Source: Liolophura sinensis (taxonomy: Eukaryota > Mollusca > Polyplacophora > Chitonida > Chitonidae). From it: 64,000 nucleotides of DNA. A program made the position numbers and the translations under genes. Under the pieces are notes generated by a model. It ran no database searches, was not told the DNA's origin, and saw nothing but the letters and a program-made list of their open reading frames with translations. Below, in pieces: positions 21,311 to 31,949 of this stretch (the stretch's first letter is position 1; each line of letters opens with the position of its first letter). The stretch spans positions 4,524,373 through 4,588,372 of the forward strand of contig NC_088306.1 in the NCBI RefSeq assembly GCF_032854445.1. Reading direction: 5' to 3'.

Positions 21311-22873
21311 CTATGATCCTCGAAAAATTCTTTTAAGGCGACAATCAAACTTTTCACTCGGTTTCTCCAGGACTTCTGCATGCTGTTCTTCGTTGTCGTC
21401 GTCTTCGACTTGGAATTTTCTCAAGTTGGCTCTGACAGCCTTCCAGATAGGCTGCAATGGGCATTTGCCTTTGCGGTTTCCCTTGCGGATGTGCTTCCAG
21501 CTGACCGTTCGGAAGACTTCCCTCTTCATGATACCCGCAATTCCGCACTGGAACCCTGGTCGTTTGTCGGCTGTTAAACTCAGCTCAGCTGATAGGAAAT
21601 TGCCAGCTTCTGTGGAGAGTTCAGAGAAGTCCGGACATAACCCTAGAGTGACTCTCAGCCTGGCTTCTACCAGGTCAGAGCTGTGGAATGGCGTTTTTCC
21701 GACGATGAGTTCGTAAAGGATACAGGCTACTGACCATAAGTCCGCCAAGTTGTTAGGCGGGTTGTTTTCCAGGATTTCAGGAGAGGCATACAGAACGTTA
21801 AGTCTCTCTCTGCTTGGCACATCCTCGTTAAAGTGGCAGGCATTAGCAAAACCGGTGAGGACGGGATATCCTTTGATGGTGATGAGGATGTTTTCAAGGC
21901 TGATATCCAGGTGAAGTATTTCCTTCTCATGAAGAAAGCTAACACCAGCATAAATGTAGGCAACAATCATTGCTGCCACGGGTTCTGGGAAAGTCTCTTG
22001 GTGTTCACCACATTGTATTAACTGTCTCAGGCTTCCCTGACGACAATACTCCATGCAGACAAACCGACAGCTGGTGCTGACTAGTGAAGCGTAAAGACTG
22101 ACAACAAACTGACCTTGACATTCTTTCAGGATTACCATTTCACCTGGCCTGTATTGCGGTTTGTATGTCTTCACCACAAACATCTTTCCAGTCTCTTGTA
22201 GTCGGGCCAGGTTTACAATTCCAAATCCTCCCCAAGACAGAGGTTTCAGGATGTGCCAATGATGGGGCTGGGTGCTCTCCCAGCATGTGCTCTTAGCGTG
22301 CTCCACCTGCAAGTCATAGACAGGTGTAAAATACGGTAAAACATTTACACAGTCAGTATTCACCGAGCAGCTTGATCTAGTGTCAAGCACATTGAGATCG
22401 CGAACTTCTTCTACCATGGCCAAGGTCTGCATGTGTTTTTGAGCAATGTCCCATTTCTGAACGGTGTCTTCCACAATGTCGAGCGTTTCGACTATCTGAC
22501 TTGCCTCCTGGACAACATGACTTTCTTGAATGTCTTCCTTGCAAAGATGCTCTGGTTCACATATGTGTCCGCCATGAATCAAAAGGTCATGCACACTATC
22601 TCGAGAATGAGACAAAGACGTTGGTGATCGTGTGATGGTAGTGACTTGCCTGTTCGATGTATGAGCAATCAAAAGTTTAGACAATGACTCACAACTCTCA
22701 CTGATCTCAAGACGGCGGAGAGTCGACTCACTGGGAAGATGGACATCTTCCGGCTGAGGAAGATTTACAGTTGACGGATAACAAAATCCACAGTACCACC
22801 GAGTTACAAATGTTCGGGTTATAATCACAATTCGCTGACTGAAGTTGCGAAGGCGCTGAAAACGGCGAGGCAT
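21311..22873 (-). CDS. AGC-like protein kinase fold, probable pseudokinase, single exon
   Basis: 520 codons, uninterrupted. ATG at 22873 (MPRRFQRL); the frame runs seven codons further upstream without an ATG. Residues 1-205 have no recognised domain. The kinase fold is about 206-475: Gly loop WGGFGIVNLA (214-223), VVK lysine at 235, HLDISLENIL at 321-330 (HxD Asp and Asn kept, the Lys of HRDLK replaced by Ser), then TGFA where TDFG is expected (about 340-343), so the metal-binding Asp is Gly. SPE at 364-366 and DLWSVACILYELIVGKTPF follow. KRPG...VFRTVSWKHI and CPLQP look like the end of an AGC catalytic domain and its C-tail. The C-terminus is acidic then basic. No introns suggests retrogene origin. 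Kinase fold is certain, AGC grouping likely, loss of activity inferred; I cannot name an orthologue. Confidence 0.9.
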   Translation of the reverse strand: MPRRFQRLRNFSQRIVIITRTFVTRWYCGFCYPSTVNLPQPEDVHLPSESTLRRLEISESCESLSKLLIAHTSNRQVTTITRSPTSLSHSRDSVHDLLIHGGHICEPEHLCKEDIQESHVVQEASQIVETLDIVEDTVQKWDIAQKHMQTLAMVEEVRDLNVLDTRSSCSVNTDCVNVLPYFTPVYDLQVEHAKSTCWESTQPHHWHILKPLSWGGFGIVNLARLQETGKMFVVKTYKPQYRPGEMVILKECQGQFVVSLYASLVSTSCRFVCMEYCRQGSLRQLIQCGEHQETFPEPVAAMIVAYIYAGVSFLHEKEILHLDISLENILITIKGYPVLTGFANACHFNEDVPSRERLNVLYASPEILENNPPNNLADLWSVACILYELIVGKTPFHSSDLVEARLRVTLGLCPDFSELSTEAGNFLSAELSLTADKRPGFQCGIAGIMKREVFRTVSWKHIRKGNRKGKCPLQPIWKAVRANLRKFQVEDDDNEEQHAEVLEKPSEKFDCRLKRIFRGS

Positions 22874-22919
22874 TTTCTCACAATGTTCACACAAAGTAGT
22901 CTATAAATGTATATCGACG

Positions 22920-23100
22920 TGGTTCTAGCATGACGTCACCTTTTTATTACGTCATAAACATCTGGACGCATGCGCGTGTGCATGTTATGCTGATCGCAGA
23001 AGACGTCAGGGGATCGCAGAAGACGTCAGGGGATGGTAAGAAGTCTTGTTGTGACGAATAATGACATTACTCAGCGTCATGACGTCACAATTTGTTGTCA
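22920..23100. promoter_or_regulatory. CRE-like sites upstream of the kinase-like gene
   Basis: Perfect TGACGTCA at 22931-22938 and 23080-23087, TTACGTCA at 22947-22954, and a tandem 20-bp duplication (22992-23011, 23012-23031) carrying AGACGTCA twice. These match the CREB/ATF consensus and lie 58 to 215 bp upstream of the start codon. Function is inferred. Confidence 0.45.
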
Positions 23101-23104
23101 CCTT

Positions 23105-26100
23105 GTTGGCAGAAGGGCCTGTATGTCTTAGTCTATGTTTGTCATGGGCGTAGTTAGCAAATGGAAAGTGTGTGTGTGTGGGGGGGGGGGGGGGCGTGAT
23201 ACGGTTAAACTGAACAATGTTTACTACACTCTGAGTAACACGTCTGTAGGCAGTGAGGTCGAGTGGTGGTGGGGTCGTACATTGACAAACGGATGGACTA
23301 ACCCAGTAAAGTATAGATGACGTGTTCATGGCTATTGGCCGCCCAGACCCCTGAATCTCCGAGACTCCGGAGACATGTTTTAAATGAATTTTCAACAAAC
23401 TAAAGTATATACCAACAGCTTCACGGCGCTTTTAACTTGAAAATTGTGTGCTAAAGTGGAAATCATCTGAACGGGGAGCTAGAAGCATCCACAAAATTGC
23501 AAAATGGCATTCCTATCCAGCATTATGATAAAATGCTAGGTAAACTCCATATTTATACTCTCACGTTCTTTGTGTTAGAAAACATGGGGACATCGCTTAC
23601 TAAAACTTTATCATGGTTTGTTAGCGTTCTCGTTTTTGCTGAAAATATGCTGTAAAATAGGACAAATGCTGCATTGAGATTTGCTGGGTGCTGGAGAACA
23701 AGAGGGGAACTAATCGATCTGAGTTTTTCACTCACGTGCGGAATTACATCGCTCATTTTCACACCTTACACAACTTCAGATACCATGACGACATGAACGC
23801 TTTTCGATGTACGTCACGACATCACGTGACGGGGCCCGCAGAAAAAAAGGCCTCCTGCACGAACGCTCATTTTTACTCGATCAAGTCGATGATATCATAA
23901 CATGATGGCAGCGGTGTTTCACTAAAAACGGACATCACAAATTGGTTGATACGTGCAATGAACCTTTGACTGAAGCTTTAGCTTCAGGGGCAGGTTTCAT
24001 GAGGATACTTTCACTTAGTTAAAGAGCTACTTTGATGTCAAAACACCTGTGTCTTAAAAACTAGGTGAGTTGATAAAGACTGGGATAGTCTGAATTGCTT
24101 TCGTAAATTGTGAAAATATTGCAATGAATTAAAACCGATATTGTAAGTTTCCTCATAGCATACGGAAATAAAATATTTCTTTCACTTCCACTTTGCCTGA
24201 AGTGACGTCACCAACGAACACATGACGTCATCAATCGCTGACGTATATTCACAAATGGCGCTGCCCTTCCAAACGTTCTTGATGTCATCCCAGCATAAAT
24301 CCCTTACTCAACGCCACATCTGCCTGATTTGACGTCATACAGGGAACATTATCACGTCGCATCAGGAAAATTTTCTGACAAAGCCGAAGATTTTGTTTAG
24401 CAAGGAATCTTCAATTATATGGGTTAAATAGTGTTATTCATCAAAATCCTATTTAAACATGGTGTTAGGCTTACTCCGTAGGATTTCTTTCATATCATTG
24501 TAATATTTCTACCCAATTTGTATTCTGACCAGAGTGGCACTTTAAGTAAACCCATAACTACCATTTCAACGCATGTTGTAGAGATATAAAGCGCACTTAG
24601 CTGTTGGTAAAGAAAGTGAGTCGGCAAAATAGCTGACGACAACGACATCAACGACAACATCCCGTTCGCAACGAGCCAAATATCTCCACCTGAGAAGTTT
24701 TCCTTCAAGCTAAAAAAATGAACTAAATTGATCCGGCGGTTTTTAAGGTATGGAAAGGCAACCGGTTTGGAAAGGAGATCAGGCGAGACGCAGGTAAATA
24801 ATTTGATTTGTTTAATGCGAGAGGAAGGAGAAGATGTCCTGAGTTCACTAAATTTGACAGATGAATAAATGTGTGATTGTGAGACAGTAAAACAGAAACT
24901 GGAGGTTTGTTTCAGCGAACTTTGACAAGTAACTGACGAGTTTTCTCTCAGATGTTCAACAACAGAGTGATCTCCACGTGTACGCTACAGTGGCAGAGAG
25001 CAAGTTATCAACGAAATTTGTGTACAACTGACAAACCAGGCCTGAAAGGACTGATGACCGGTTAACTGCACTAATTAAGGTTTTGAGAACAATGGAGGCG
25101 CGGAATCTAGAACGAGAAGTTACCGCACTCAAATTTGAGACTGACACTTTAACCATTAAGCCACCAAAACAGTCCATTTAGCTTTTTATTTTCCCATCTT
25201 ACTTCCTATTCAGAAATCTCCGCTCATGTGTGAATTACATGTATATGCTCGGAAACTTCCATCAGAAGCACTGTGAAGAGCGCGTAGACTGAAAATACTA
25301 CTTTATTAAATTTATATAGAGTTTAGTTTGTTAACCATTTTTTAACAAACCATTTGCTAAAACTAACAAAACACTGTGCTATTAAACGTTTTCTTGGAAT
25401 ATAAAATAACAATGTCACTTCGTTAAATTTGCACCAGCTGCCTCTACAATGGCGCGCTTTGATTCTGCTGTCCCGATTTCAGTCCTGGTATGTATAGCTA
25501 ATTTGATGCAGTTTGAAGGGGAAACCTAAATAACTTCTAGAATCAGCATGCAAAGGTCAATCAAGCTGTTAGAAACGTGACTCTACACATATCGAAGGGA
25601 AACAACAAGAACATCAGCACGAGCATATACAGTCCGACCCAAGCTAACCCACACATCGACTAAATCTGCTTCTGCGAATGAATTTGCTAGCACTCAGAAC
25701 TGTCCAGAGCCTAGGTGTATTGTTACGAATGGTAACTGGACGAATAATCGAAAACTATACTGATGAATTCATTTATTTCAATTGTTTAGTTATTTTATGA
25801 TATGCATGTAACCGCTACTGAAATGTTCTCAAATTTTCTCCGTGTTTTACCGATTTTCCAAGACTTCCACCATCCAGTTGGTGTAAAATATTGTGGCTGT
25901 TGTGTCTTACTTCCAAAAACATCCATACGCAGTCTCTACAGGGAACACCACCGGAAATACAGACGGTAAGCCTCCGCTCACACGCTAAGCTTAATTATTA
26001 CAATCCTACCCTTTTTTTGCAAAATCAGCATTTTACCTGTTGACATACATTTTTTTTGGAGTGGGTGAGGAGGGGGGGGGGGGTGGTTAAAGCTTACTGC

Positions 26101-26430
26101 AGTTAGGATATCGTTACATAAATGCGAATTGTAAACTGTCAACTTATTAAGCTGAAAGTTAATTCAAAAAATAAATTTAGTATCTAATTCTCTCATTCTA
26201 GAACAATTTTTACATGTATTAACTGTAGAATCTCTTCTTCCTGACATAAATCAAAATAGCAAATTAAACGAATTAAACTGAGGCTTTCACATCGGTAAAA
26301 AAAAGGTATAGATGAATGAAGAGGTGAAAATTGTTTTGATGTTGTAAGAGCCTTGATGTACAACGGCGTCGAAATGGAGCAATGGAGCTGGAGGACAGTA
26401 ACGTATAACAGGATGAAAGAGATGAAGGAC
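23105..26430. other. Non-coding stretch without recognised gene
   Basis: No open frame with domain-like sequence on either strand. Contains G runs near 23180 and 26070 and three further perfect TGACGTCA palindromes (24203-24210, 24223-24230, 24330-24337). Probably upstream sequence of the kinase-like gene plus decayed repeats. Confidence 0.6.
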
Positions 26431-26437
26431 AGCAGAA

Positions 26438-27439
26438 TTGTCATACAGGAATAAAGACAAATCCGGTACACCGACTGTGTGGCAACAGGGACAACAACGA
26501 AACCAAGGACGGACAGGGAAATCCAAAGCATGTTTACTGGAGCGTGAGTCCCCACTCAAACGCCCTACCAACATCAACGGTTCCACACTACGAAAAACCG
26601 CGCACTCATCTGGGATTGGCGAACACACCAGGCAGTGTAAACTGACAGAGAGAGATGGTTCGGCAGTAAGGCCTAAGGGTAAGATGTCGAACTATTATAA
26701 ACCGCAGGCTGCTGATCGACAACCGTTCCCAGCTGATGAATAGGGAATCGGCGAGTGAGTTCTACTGCTCTTGTCACTTCTAAACGTACAGGGTTTGTTA
26801 ACAAAAACAACCAATAAACCACAAGATTCGGTCATTAAAGGGCTGTTTGAAGAGAATGATGCAATAATGTTTACTGCAAGACGGGGAAAGCACGAACTGT
26901 TTAACTACTTTAAGGACCTGCTTAATGTTAACGTGGGTGAAGATAACGCATTTAATACATATGAAGATGTAGGTCAGATTGAAAATAATGAAATGCTGAG
27001 CAGAGCAATTTGTGATTTGCCATAAATAAATGTAAAGTCGGTAAGGTTCCAGGCCTGGACAGTCTCACTGGAAAATTTTTTAAAAATCTCTTCTCCATTT
27101 TGCTTATATTGTTCAACAATGTATTTAACACAGGAGAGTTTCATGAGGTTTGGAATTGGGTGTTATTTTGGCGTACTTAAATGTGGCGAGTGATTAAGGA
27201 GGAATCTCGCTTTTAAGTATATTAAGTCAATTATTTACAACAATTATGAACAAGAGACTTACAGACTGGACCGAACAAAATAAGGTTTTGACAGGATGTC
27301 AGACAGGATTTTGGAAGGAGTATTCGACTTTGGACAATATCTTAACCCTCTCGTCGTGGATCCAAAAGCATCTCGTTAATTGTAAGGGGAAACTTTATGT
27401 CGCAATTATAGACTTTAGAAAGGCTTATAATTTAGTTGA
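26438..27439 (+). mobile_element. LINE A, 5' portion: endonuclease start and reverse transcriptase N-terminal part
   Basis: From about 26768 the frame reads LLNVQGLLTKTTNKPQ and NDAIMFT, the beginning of an APE-type endonuclease, and then jumps to a reverse transcriptase N-terminal region (FNYFKDLLNVN, GKVPGLDSLTGKFFK), so most of the endonuclease is deleted. After a frameshift, 27246-27439 encodes TGCQTGFWKEYSTLDNIL and motif A (AIIDFRKAYNLV). The element breaks at 27439, where a DNA transposon is inserted, and resumes at 34393. 26438-26743 may be a leader or ORF1 remnant, which I cannot verify. Several stops and frameshifts: non-functional. Confidence 0.75.
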
Positions 27440-27556
27440 GGGTCAGCCCTACAACTGACCGTTGGCGGGCCAAAATGGCTGCCAACTAAGGTAGTACTAA
27501 ACATTAGACTCCTCAGCAACCAGGACTACTACATAGTTCACATTTGGACAGAATAA
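27440..27556 (+). repeat. Left terminal inverted repeat of the DNA transposon
   Basis: Starts GGGTCAGCCCTACAAC; pairs with 34392-34286 on the opposite strand with small indels over about 110 bp. Confidence 0.8.
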
Positions 27557-27808
27557 AGCACACACCTCCTAAAATAACGGAACACACCTTACACTGCAGT
27601 CGCATGTATATATCATCCACACTATAGCGTCATATCCCGACAAACTGACAACGACTACACATTTTAATTGTAACACGATCTTGTGAAGAGAATTGGAAAA
27701 TCGAGAACCTAAAGATTGGGTGAAGGCACAATTGAGAAGGATAGGGTACATGAAAAGAATTTAACTGATTATTTAGATAACTCGCATTTTCTGTTTTCAG
27801 TTCTAGAC

Positions 27809-29720
27809 ATGGGGAAAACCTCAAGAAAAACGCCATATAGATTCAACTTACCAAGAGGAAAAAATTCCACAAAGTTTAAACGCAGGCAACACCCGGAATT
27901 ACCATCCCCTGAGGTTCAGTTTTTTGATTGACCCGGTGTCCAAACAGAAACCCATGCAATATGCATTCTATTCTGCGGAGCATATAAGCCCACTAAAATC
28001 TGCATTCAGAAAGGCAGAACCCTTAGAATTAGAAATGGAGGGATTTCGTGTCATAAGCTTGTCTAGCTTTGGTGCTGAAATAGGCCGACTGTGTCTGCAC
28101 TCATTAAACATGTCCTCATCCAATGGCTGTTGCCAAATCTGGAAAGAAGCCTTTAAAATTTCTGGGTGAAGGACATAGATATGGATTGGTTTCCTTCTTG
28201 CACGCCAGGTGTCTGGGTTGCTAGGAAAGATTCACCTTTTCAGCCTCTTCTTGCATAACATCAGAAAAGGGTGACAATTTTGACATAAATGTACGCGCGG
28301 TGTGGGGAGAGATGGTGGCGTGTGGGGGAGCGACAAAAATCAACGAGCGGCTTGGAACAATGGGAATACCTGGCAATAACTGACAAGACCTTCTCTTTAA
28401 TCGGACAACATGTGGGCCAGTGGTGGAAGGCAAGTTTAGATGTTGATTTAGAGAAAAACGTAAGAGAAGAACGGGAGCTGACAACAGACAGGGGGAATTT
28501 CAATGAAGGTATTCCAGCAATAACAGTTATTGTCAATGGTGGGTGGTTCAGAAGAACACATCGACATACCTACAGCGCTCTTGGAGGCGTGGCTGTTGTA
28601 ATTGGCGCAGCGACCTACATGTTTGAGTTAGGACAAAATATTATGCTCTTTGTGTTCAGAGTGAGACCCAGAGCAAAAAGCCTGTGTCTCAAAACTGGTC
28701 CAAAAGCTCACAAAGTATGGAGGCGGACATAATACTGGAAGCATTCAACACTTGCGAAGAAATGTATGGTTTACGCTACCTAAAGGTTGTGGGTACGGCG
28801 ACTCCTCTGTGAACCCATCTCTGGTAACACAAGTGCCGCACTCGTGCCGAGACCTGGCCAAACTAGAATGAGCCAAATATCGTGTAAGTTTGTGCGAAGC
28901 AACTTGGAAAAACTATGTTATGAGATCCCAGATTTGAAGGGGCGCAATGGCCTAACCCAGCCAAAAAGGGTCCATTTGGTTGCTTACATCCGTTATGCCA
29001 TTCGAATGAGAAGTATGCAACAAGACAAATCACAAGCTGCCAACAGTCTGAGGACCGACATCAAATCGTCACTGCGGCATGTTTTTGAACACCACGACAG
29101 ATGTGACACTTACATATGTCGCAGCCCCAAAGCACCAAGACAGTCAGTTAGATGCCAACAATGAAGCCGATAGGCAGCCAGACGAAGAAGACGTTGACGT
29201 CGTTATTTCAAACGAGGCCATGTACTGGATGGACATCACACCTACTGTACTACAAGATGCTGCCTATAATATCAGCAAAACATTTATTCCTCCGGCCATT
29301 ATAAAAGGAGTATCGCGATTGCTCAACCATGTTGCCAATAAAGCTGGGAATCTTTTAATATACTCGACCACTAATATTTGCGAAAGTTGGATGAGCCTTG
29401 GAGCCAAATTTGACGGATGAAAGCAAGTTAATCGTTGCCAAAGAGGTTCCTGGGCTGCAAGAGGCTCACTATGGGCACCACGTGTATGGACCGACATCAC
29501 GGGAGGGGAGGCTAGTGTACCTTTCTGAGTGGCGTATAAAAAGAGAAAAAGGAAACTCGATGAGTCTAAGGCATCGAAAGTCTGAGTAGATGTGCAGAGA
29601 CGAGCCCGAAAGAGGAAGCGCTCCCGACAGCTAGAGAGCATGGCAAAAGAGGCCAAGATGTCTTATGGTCTCGAGAGCGTGCGAGTCGAAGGCGACTTAT
29701 CCAACGACGGTTAAGAGCAG
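27809..29720 (+). pseudogene. DDE transposase remnant, Mutator-like (PF20700-type) family
   Basis: Encoded in pieces with frameshifts and stops. ATG at 27809 begins MGKTSRKTPYRFNLPRGKN. A well-preserved part (about 28348-28610) has GQHVGQWWKAS, then EGIPAITVIVNGGWFRRTHR and YSALGGVAVVIG: in this family the motif is normally DGGW/DGAW, so the likely catalytic Asp is Asn here. SQSMEADIILEAF and MYGLRYLKVVG (about 28710-28785) precede a shifted GDSSV. 29179-29420 holds the family C-terminal part (NLLIYSTTNICESWMSL). A basic tail follows (RRARKRKRSRQ). Transposes the surrounding element in its active ancestor; inactive now. Family recognition is from memory of metazoan homologues. Confidence 0.75.
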
Positions 29721-29838
29721 CCATGTTCGAGATTTTATACTCAACATGTGCAAATAAACCAGGAGACAGCGGGACGCATCGAAAGGCAGTCAGGGGGCGA
29801 GATGTGCAGTGGAGTTTGACAAACTGAGAGGCGAAACG

Positions 29839-30610
29839 GGCTCTTCCTCGAATTTTAAGACCATCATAGCCAGAAAGCCAATATCATCCTCAGCTGCCAT
29901 CATTCAGCACGCTTTTAACGCTAGCTCAGCACACCTCACCAATCAATCCTGACTTCAACCTACATTTCCCAGTTTTCCATTTCCGATCACCCTTGTAGCA
30001 CCGGAGAACCGCACAGGCCCCTTTTGTATTATATACCACATTCCACGGCAACGTATACACGGACTACGGTTTACAGCAGGAGCAAAACACTATCAGCTAA
30101 TACCAGGAATTCAAGGCTAATCAGGGTAATGCTGTCCAAGTTTATCCCTCTGGCCTGGTTGTATACCCATCTTTCCCCATCGCAGCCCGTAGCCCTGATG
30201 ACAACATCAGAGAGGAAGATTCAGGTACGCAAGGCCTTGCAGAGCTCAAAAATCTTCTGCACAAGAAAATCTCACACTTTGTGATGTTGGTATGAAAATA
30301 AAGTCTTTCTGTCTGCGGTGGGACGGAACGAATTTATCACTGAAGAAGACGCACGGGTATTATTTCTAGTACTAGGGTCAGATGGCAATAAGTGGTATGT
30401 CGTGGGTAGATTCTGTGGTGAGGGCTACAAATCCACACAGATTTTTTGTCCAAAGAATATGGAATGATGACGCTCTGTGGGTAAGTGTCATGTTCCCCAA
30501 ACTGACCAAATTTTACTTCGAATGCTATTTACCGGAATTAAGTTTACCAAAGAAAGGGAAAATGTTTGGTATTCGTGACAACATTCTGGGCTTTGTATGT
30601 TACCAATATG
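29839..30610 (+). pseudogene. YqaJ-type recombinase/exonuclease remnant
   Basis: Directly downstream of the transposase. Pieces in order: SSSNFKTIIARKP (29839 on), an interruption by a 130-bp repeat, NYG-type YTDYGLQQEQNTIS (about 30055), YPSGLVVYPSFPHRSP where the family has an ASPDG motif, GLAELK where the family has GLLEIKCP, then KSFCLRWDGTNLSLKKTHGY, GQMAISGMSWVDSVV, FPKLTKFYF and YLPEL (30290-30560). This order is that of YqaJ/lambda-exonuclease-like domains, which digest DNA ends in phage recombination and are abundant in cnidarian and molluscan genomes. The Asp and Cys-Pro of two motifs are altered and there are stops, so it is dead. Co-location with a transposase inside one set of TIRs is seen directly. 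Confidence 0.7.
29905..30034 (+). repeat. Direct repeat copy 1 inside the DNA transposon
   Basis: About 130 bp starting CAGCACGCTTTTAACGCTAG and ending ACAGGCCCCTTTTGTATTAT, ~93% identical by eye to the second copy at 30618-30640 plus 30918-31024. Confidence 0.85.
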
Positions 30611-30617
30611 TAGACTC

Positions 30618-31024
30618 CAGCACGCTTTCAACACTAGCTCGGGGCCTTCGTGGCTCAGTCGGTTAGCGCGCTAGCGCAGCGTAATGACCCAGGAGCCTCT
30701 CACCAATGCGGTCGCTGTGAGTTCAAGTCCAGCTCATGCTGGCTTCCTCTCCGGCCGTAAGTGGGAAGGTCTTCCAGCAACCTGCGGATGGTCGTGGGTT
30801 TCCCCCGGGCTCTGCCTGGTTTCCACCCACCATAATGCTGGCCGCCGTCGTATAAGTGAAATATTCGGCGTAAAACACCAATCAAATAAATAAATAAATA
30901 AAATTCAACACTAGCTCAGCACACTTCACCAATCAATCCTGACTTCAACCCACATTTCCCAGTTTTCCATTAACGATCACCCTTGTAGCACCCGAGAACC
31001 GCACAGGCCCTTTTTGTATTATAC
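30618..31024 (+). repeat. Direct repeat copy 2, split by a SINE
   Basis: Second copy of the ~130-bp repeat at the 3' side of the YqaJ remnant; interrupted at 30640/30918 by the SINE. Confidence 0.82.
30641..30903 (+). mobile_element. Family-1 SINE, complete, with 14-bp target duplication
   Basis: tRNA-like head GGGGCCTTCGTGGCTCAGTC with A box TGGCTCAGTCGGTTAGCGCG and B box GAGTTCAAGTCC, body ending in TAAAACACCAATCAAATAAA. Flanked by perfect TTCAACACTAGCTC at 30627-30640 and 30904-30917. Best full-length reference copy in the window, missing only a TCTTGAGTA stretch. Confidence 0.96.
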
Positions 31025-31543
31025 GTATCGCTCGAGGTTTATTTCTGTATTTTTTACCCACACTTATTACTGAACAACCTGTTTTTTATGCTGGGTTAAT
31101 TGCGACCGTTTGTTGCTCGTATATAAACCCTGTCTTAAATGTGCTTAGCACTGCCAAGCATTGTTGGCGCTCTATTACACACAACAGTATAAGTGGTTGT
31201 AGATAAATTCTGTGCGTAGACCTACTAATAAGAGTTCATCAAGCCTAAAAGTGAACAAATGAAGTGCATACACTTTACACGTCTTAATGGCTGACAACTA
31301 CAATTTAAGTTGGTTGAAGTTATTTTCCGTAATCTGCAGGACACGTTCATTAGTTTGGCGCTTTATCGTGGAAAAGACGGAAAAAGGACCAAACAAAATA
31401 CACAATGATCTCTGATCAATTCTCTATTCAGAATGCCAGGTTGTATCAACTTCAAAGTAATGACGACCATCAACATCAACAAGTTGAGAAGCCGCCAATC
31501 CCATCACTGAGAGGCCACCAATGCACAACTCTGCAATTACGTC

Positions 31544-31945
31544 GAAAGGATAAATACAATTATCCTACAGCTTGGTGTGGAGTTTTTAACATAAACGGTA
31601 ATCAATTAAGACCAGAAAACTGTAAATAAGTTGATTGTTTTTCATATTTCTGTGTAATGAAAGTCCTCGTGTCACGATATGTTTTCCACCTACCACTGTT
31701 TTGGGTAAACAAGGGAGAGCACTCTCAAGAAACAACTCAGCAAGTACGGCGAAGGACTGAATACAATTACCCTACAGCTTGGTTTGGACTTTTTACATAA
31801 ACAGTAAACAATTGTGACCAGAAAATTGTAAATAAGTTGGTTGTTTTTCATATTTCTGTGAAATGAAAGTTCTCGTGTCACAAAATGTTTTCCACATACC
31901 ACTGTTTTGGGTAAACAAGGGAGAGCACTCTCAAGAAACTTTATG
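31544..31945. repeat. Tandem duplication, ~207 bp x 2
   Basis: AATACAATTATCCTACAGCT recurs at a 207-bp offset (31553 and 31760), as does GGGAGAGCACTCTCAAGAAA (about 31712 and 31919). Inside the DNA transposon; no coding content. Confidence 0.85.
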
Positions 31946-31949
31946 TTTG

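Noticed and set aside
25449-25530. Short ATG frame MARFDSAVPISVL followed by GTATGT
   Set aside because: Thirteen codons, no homology and no supporting exon nearby.
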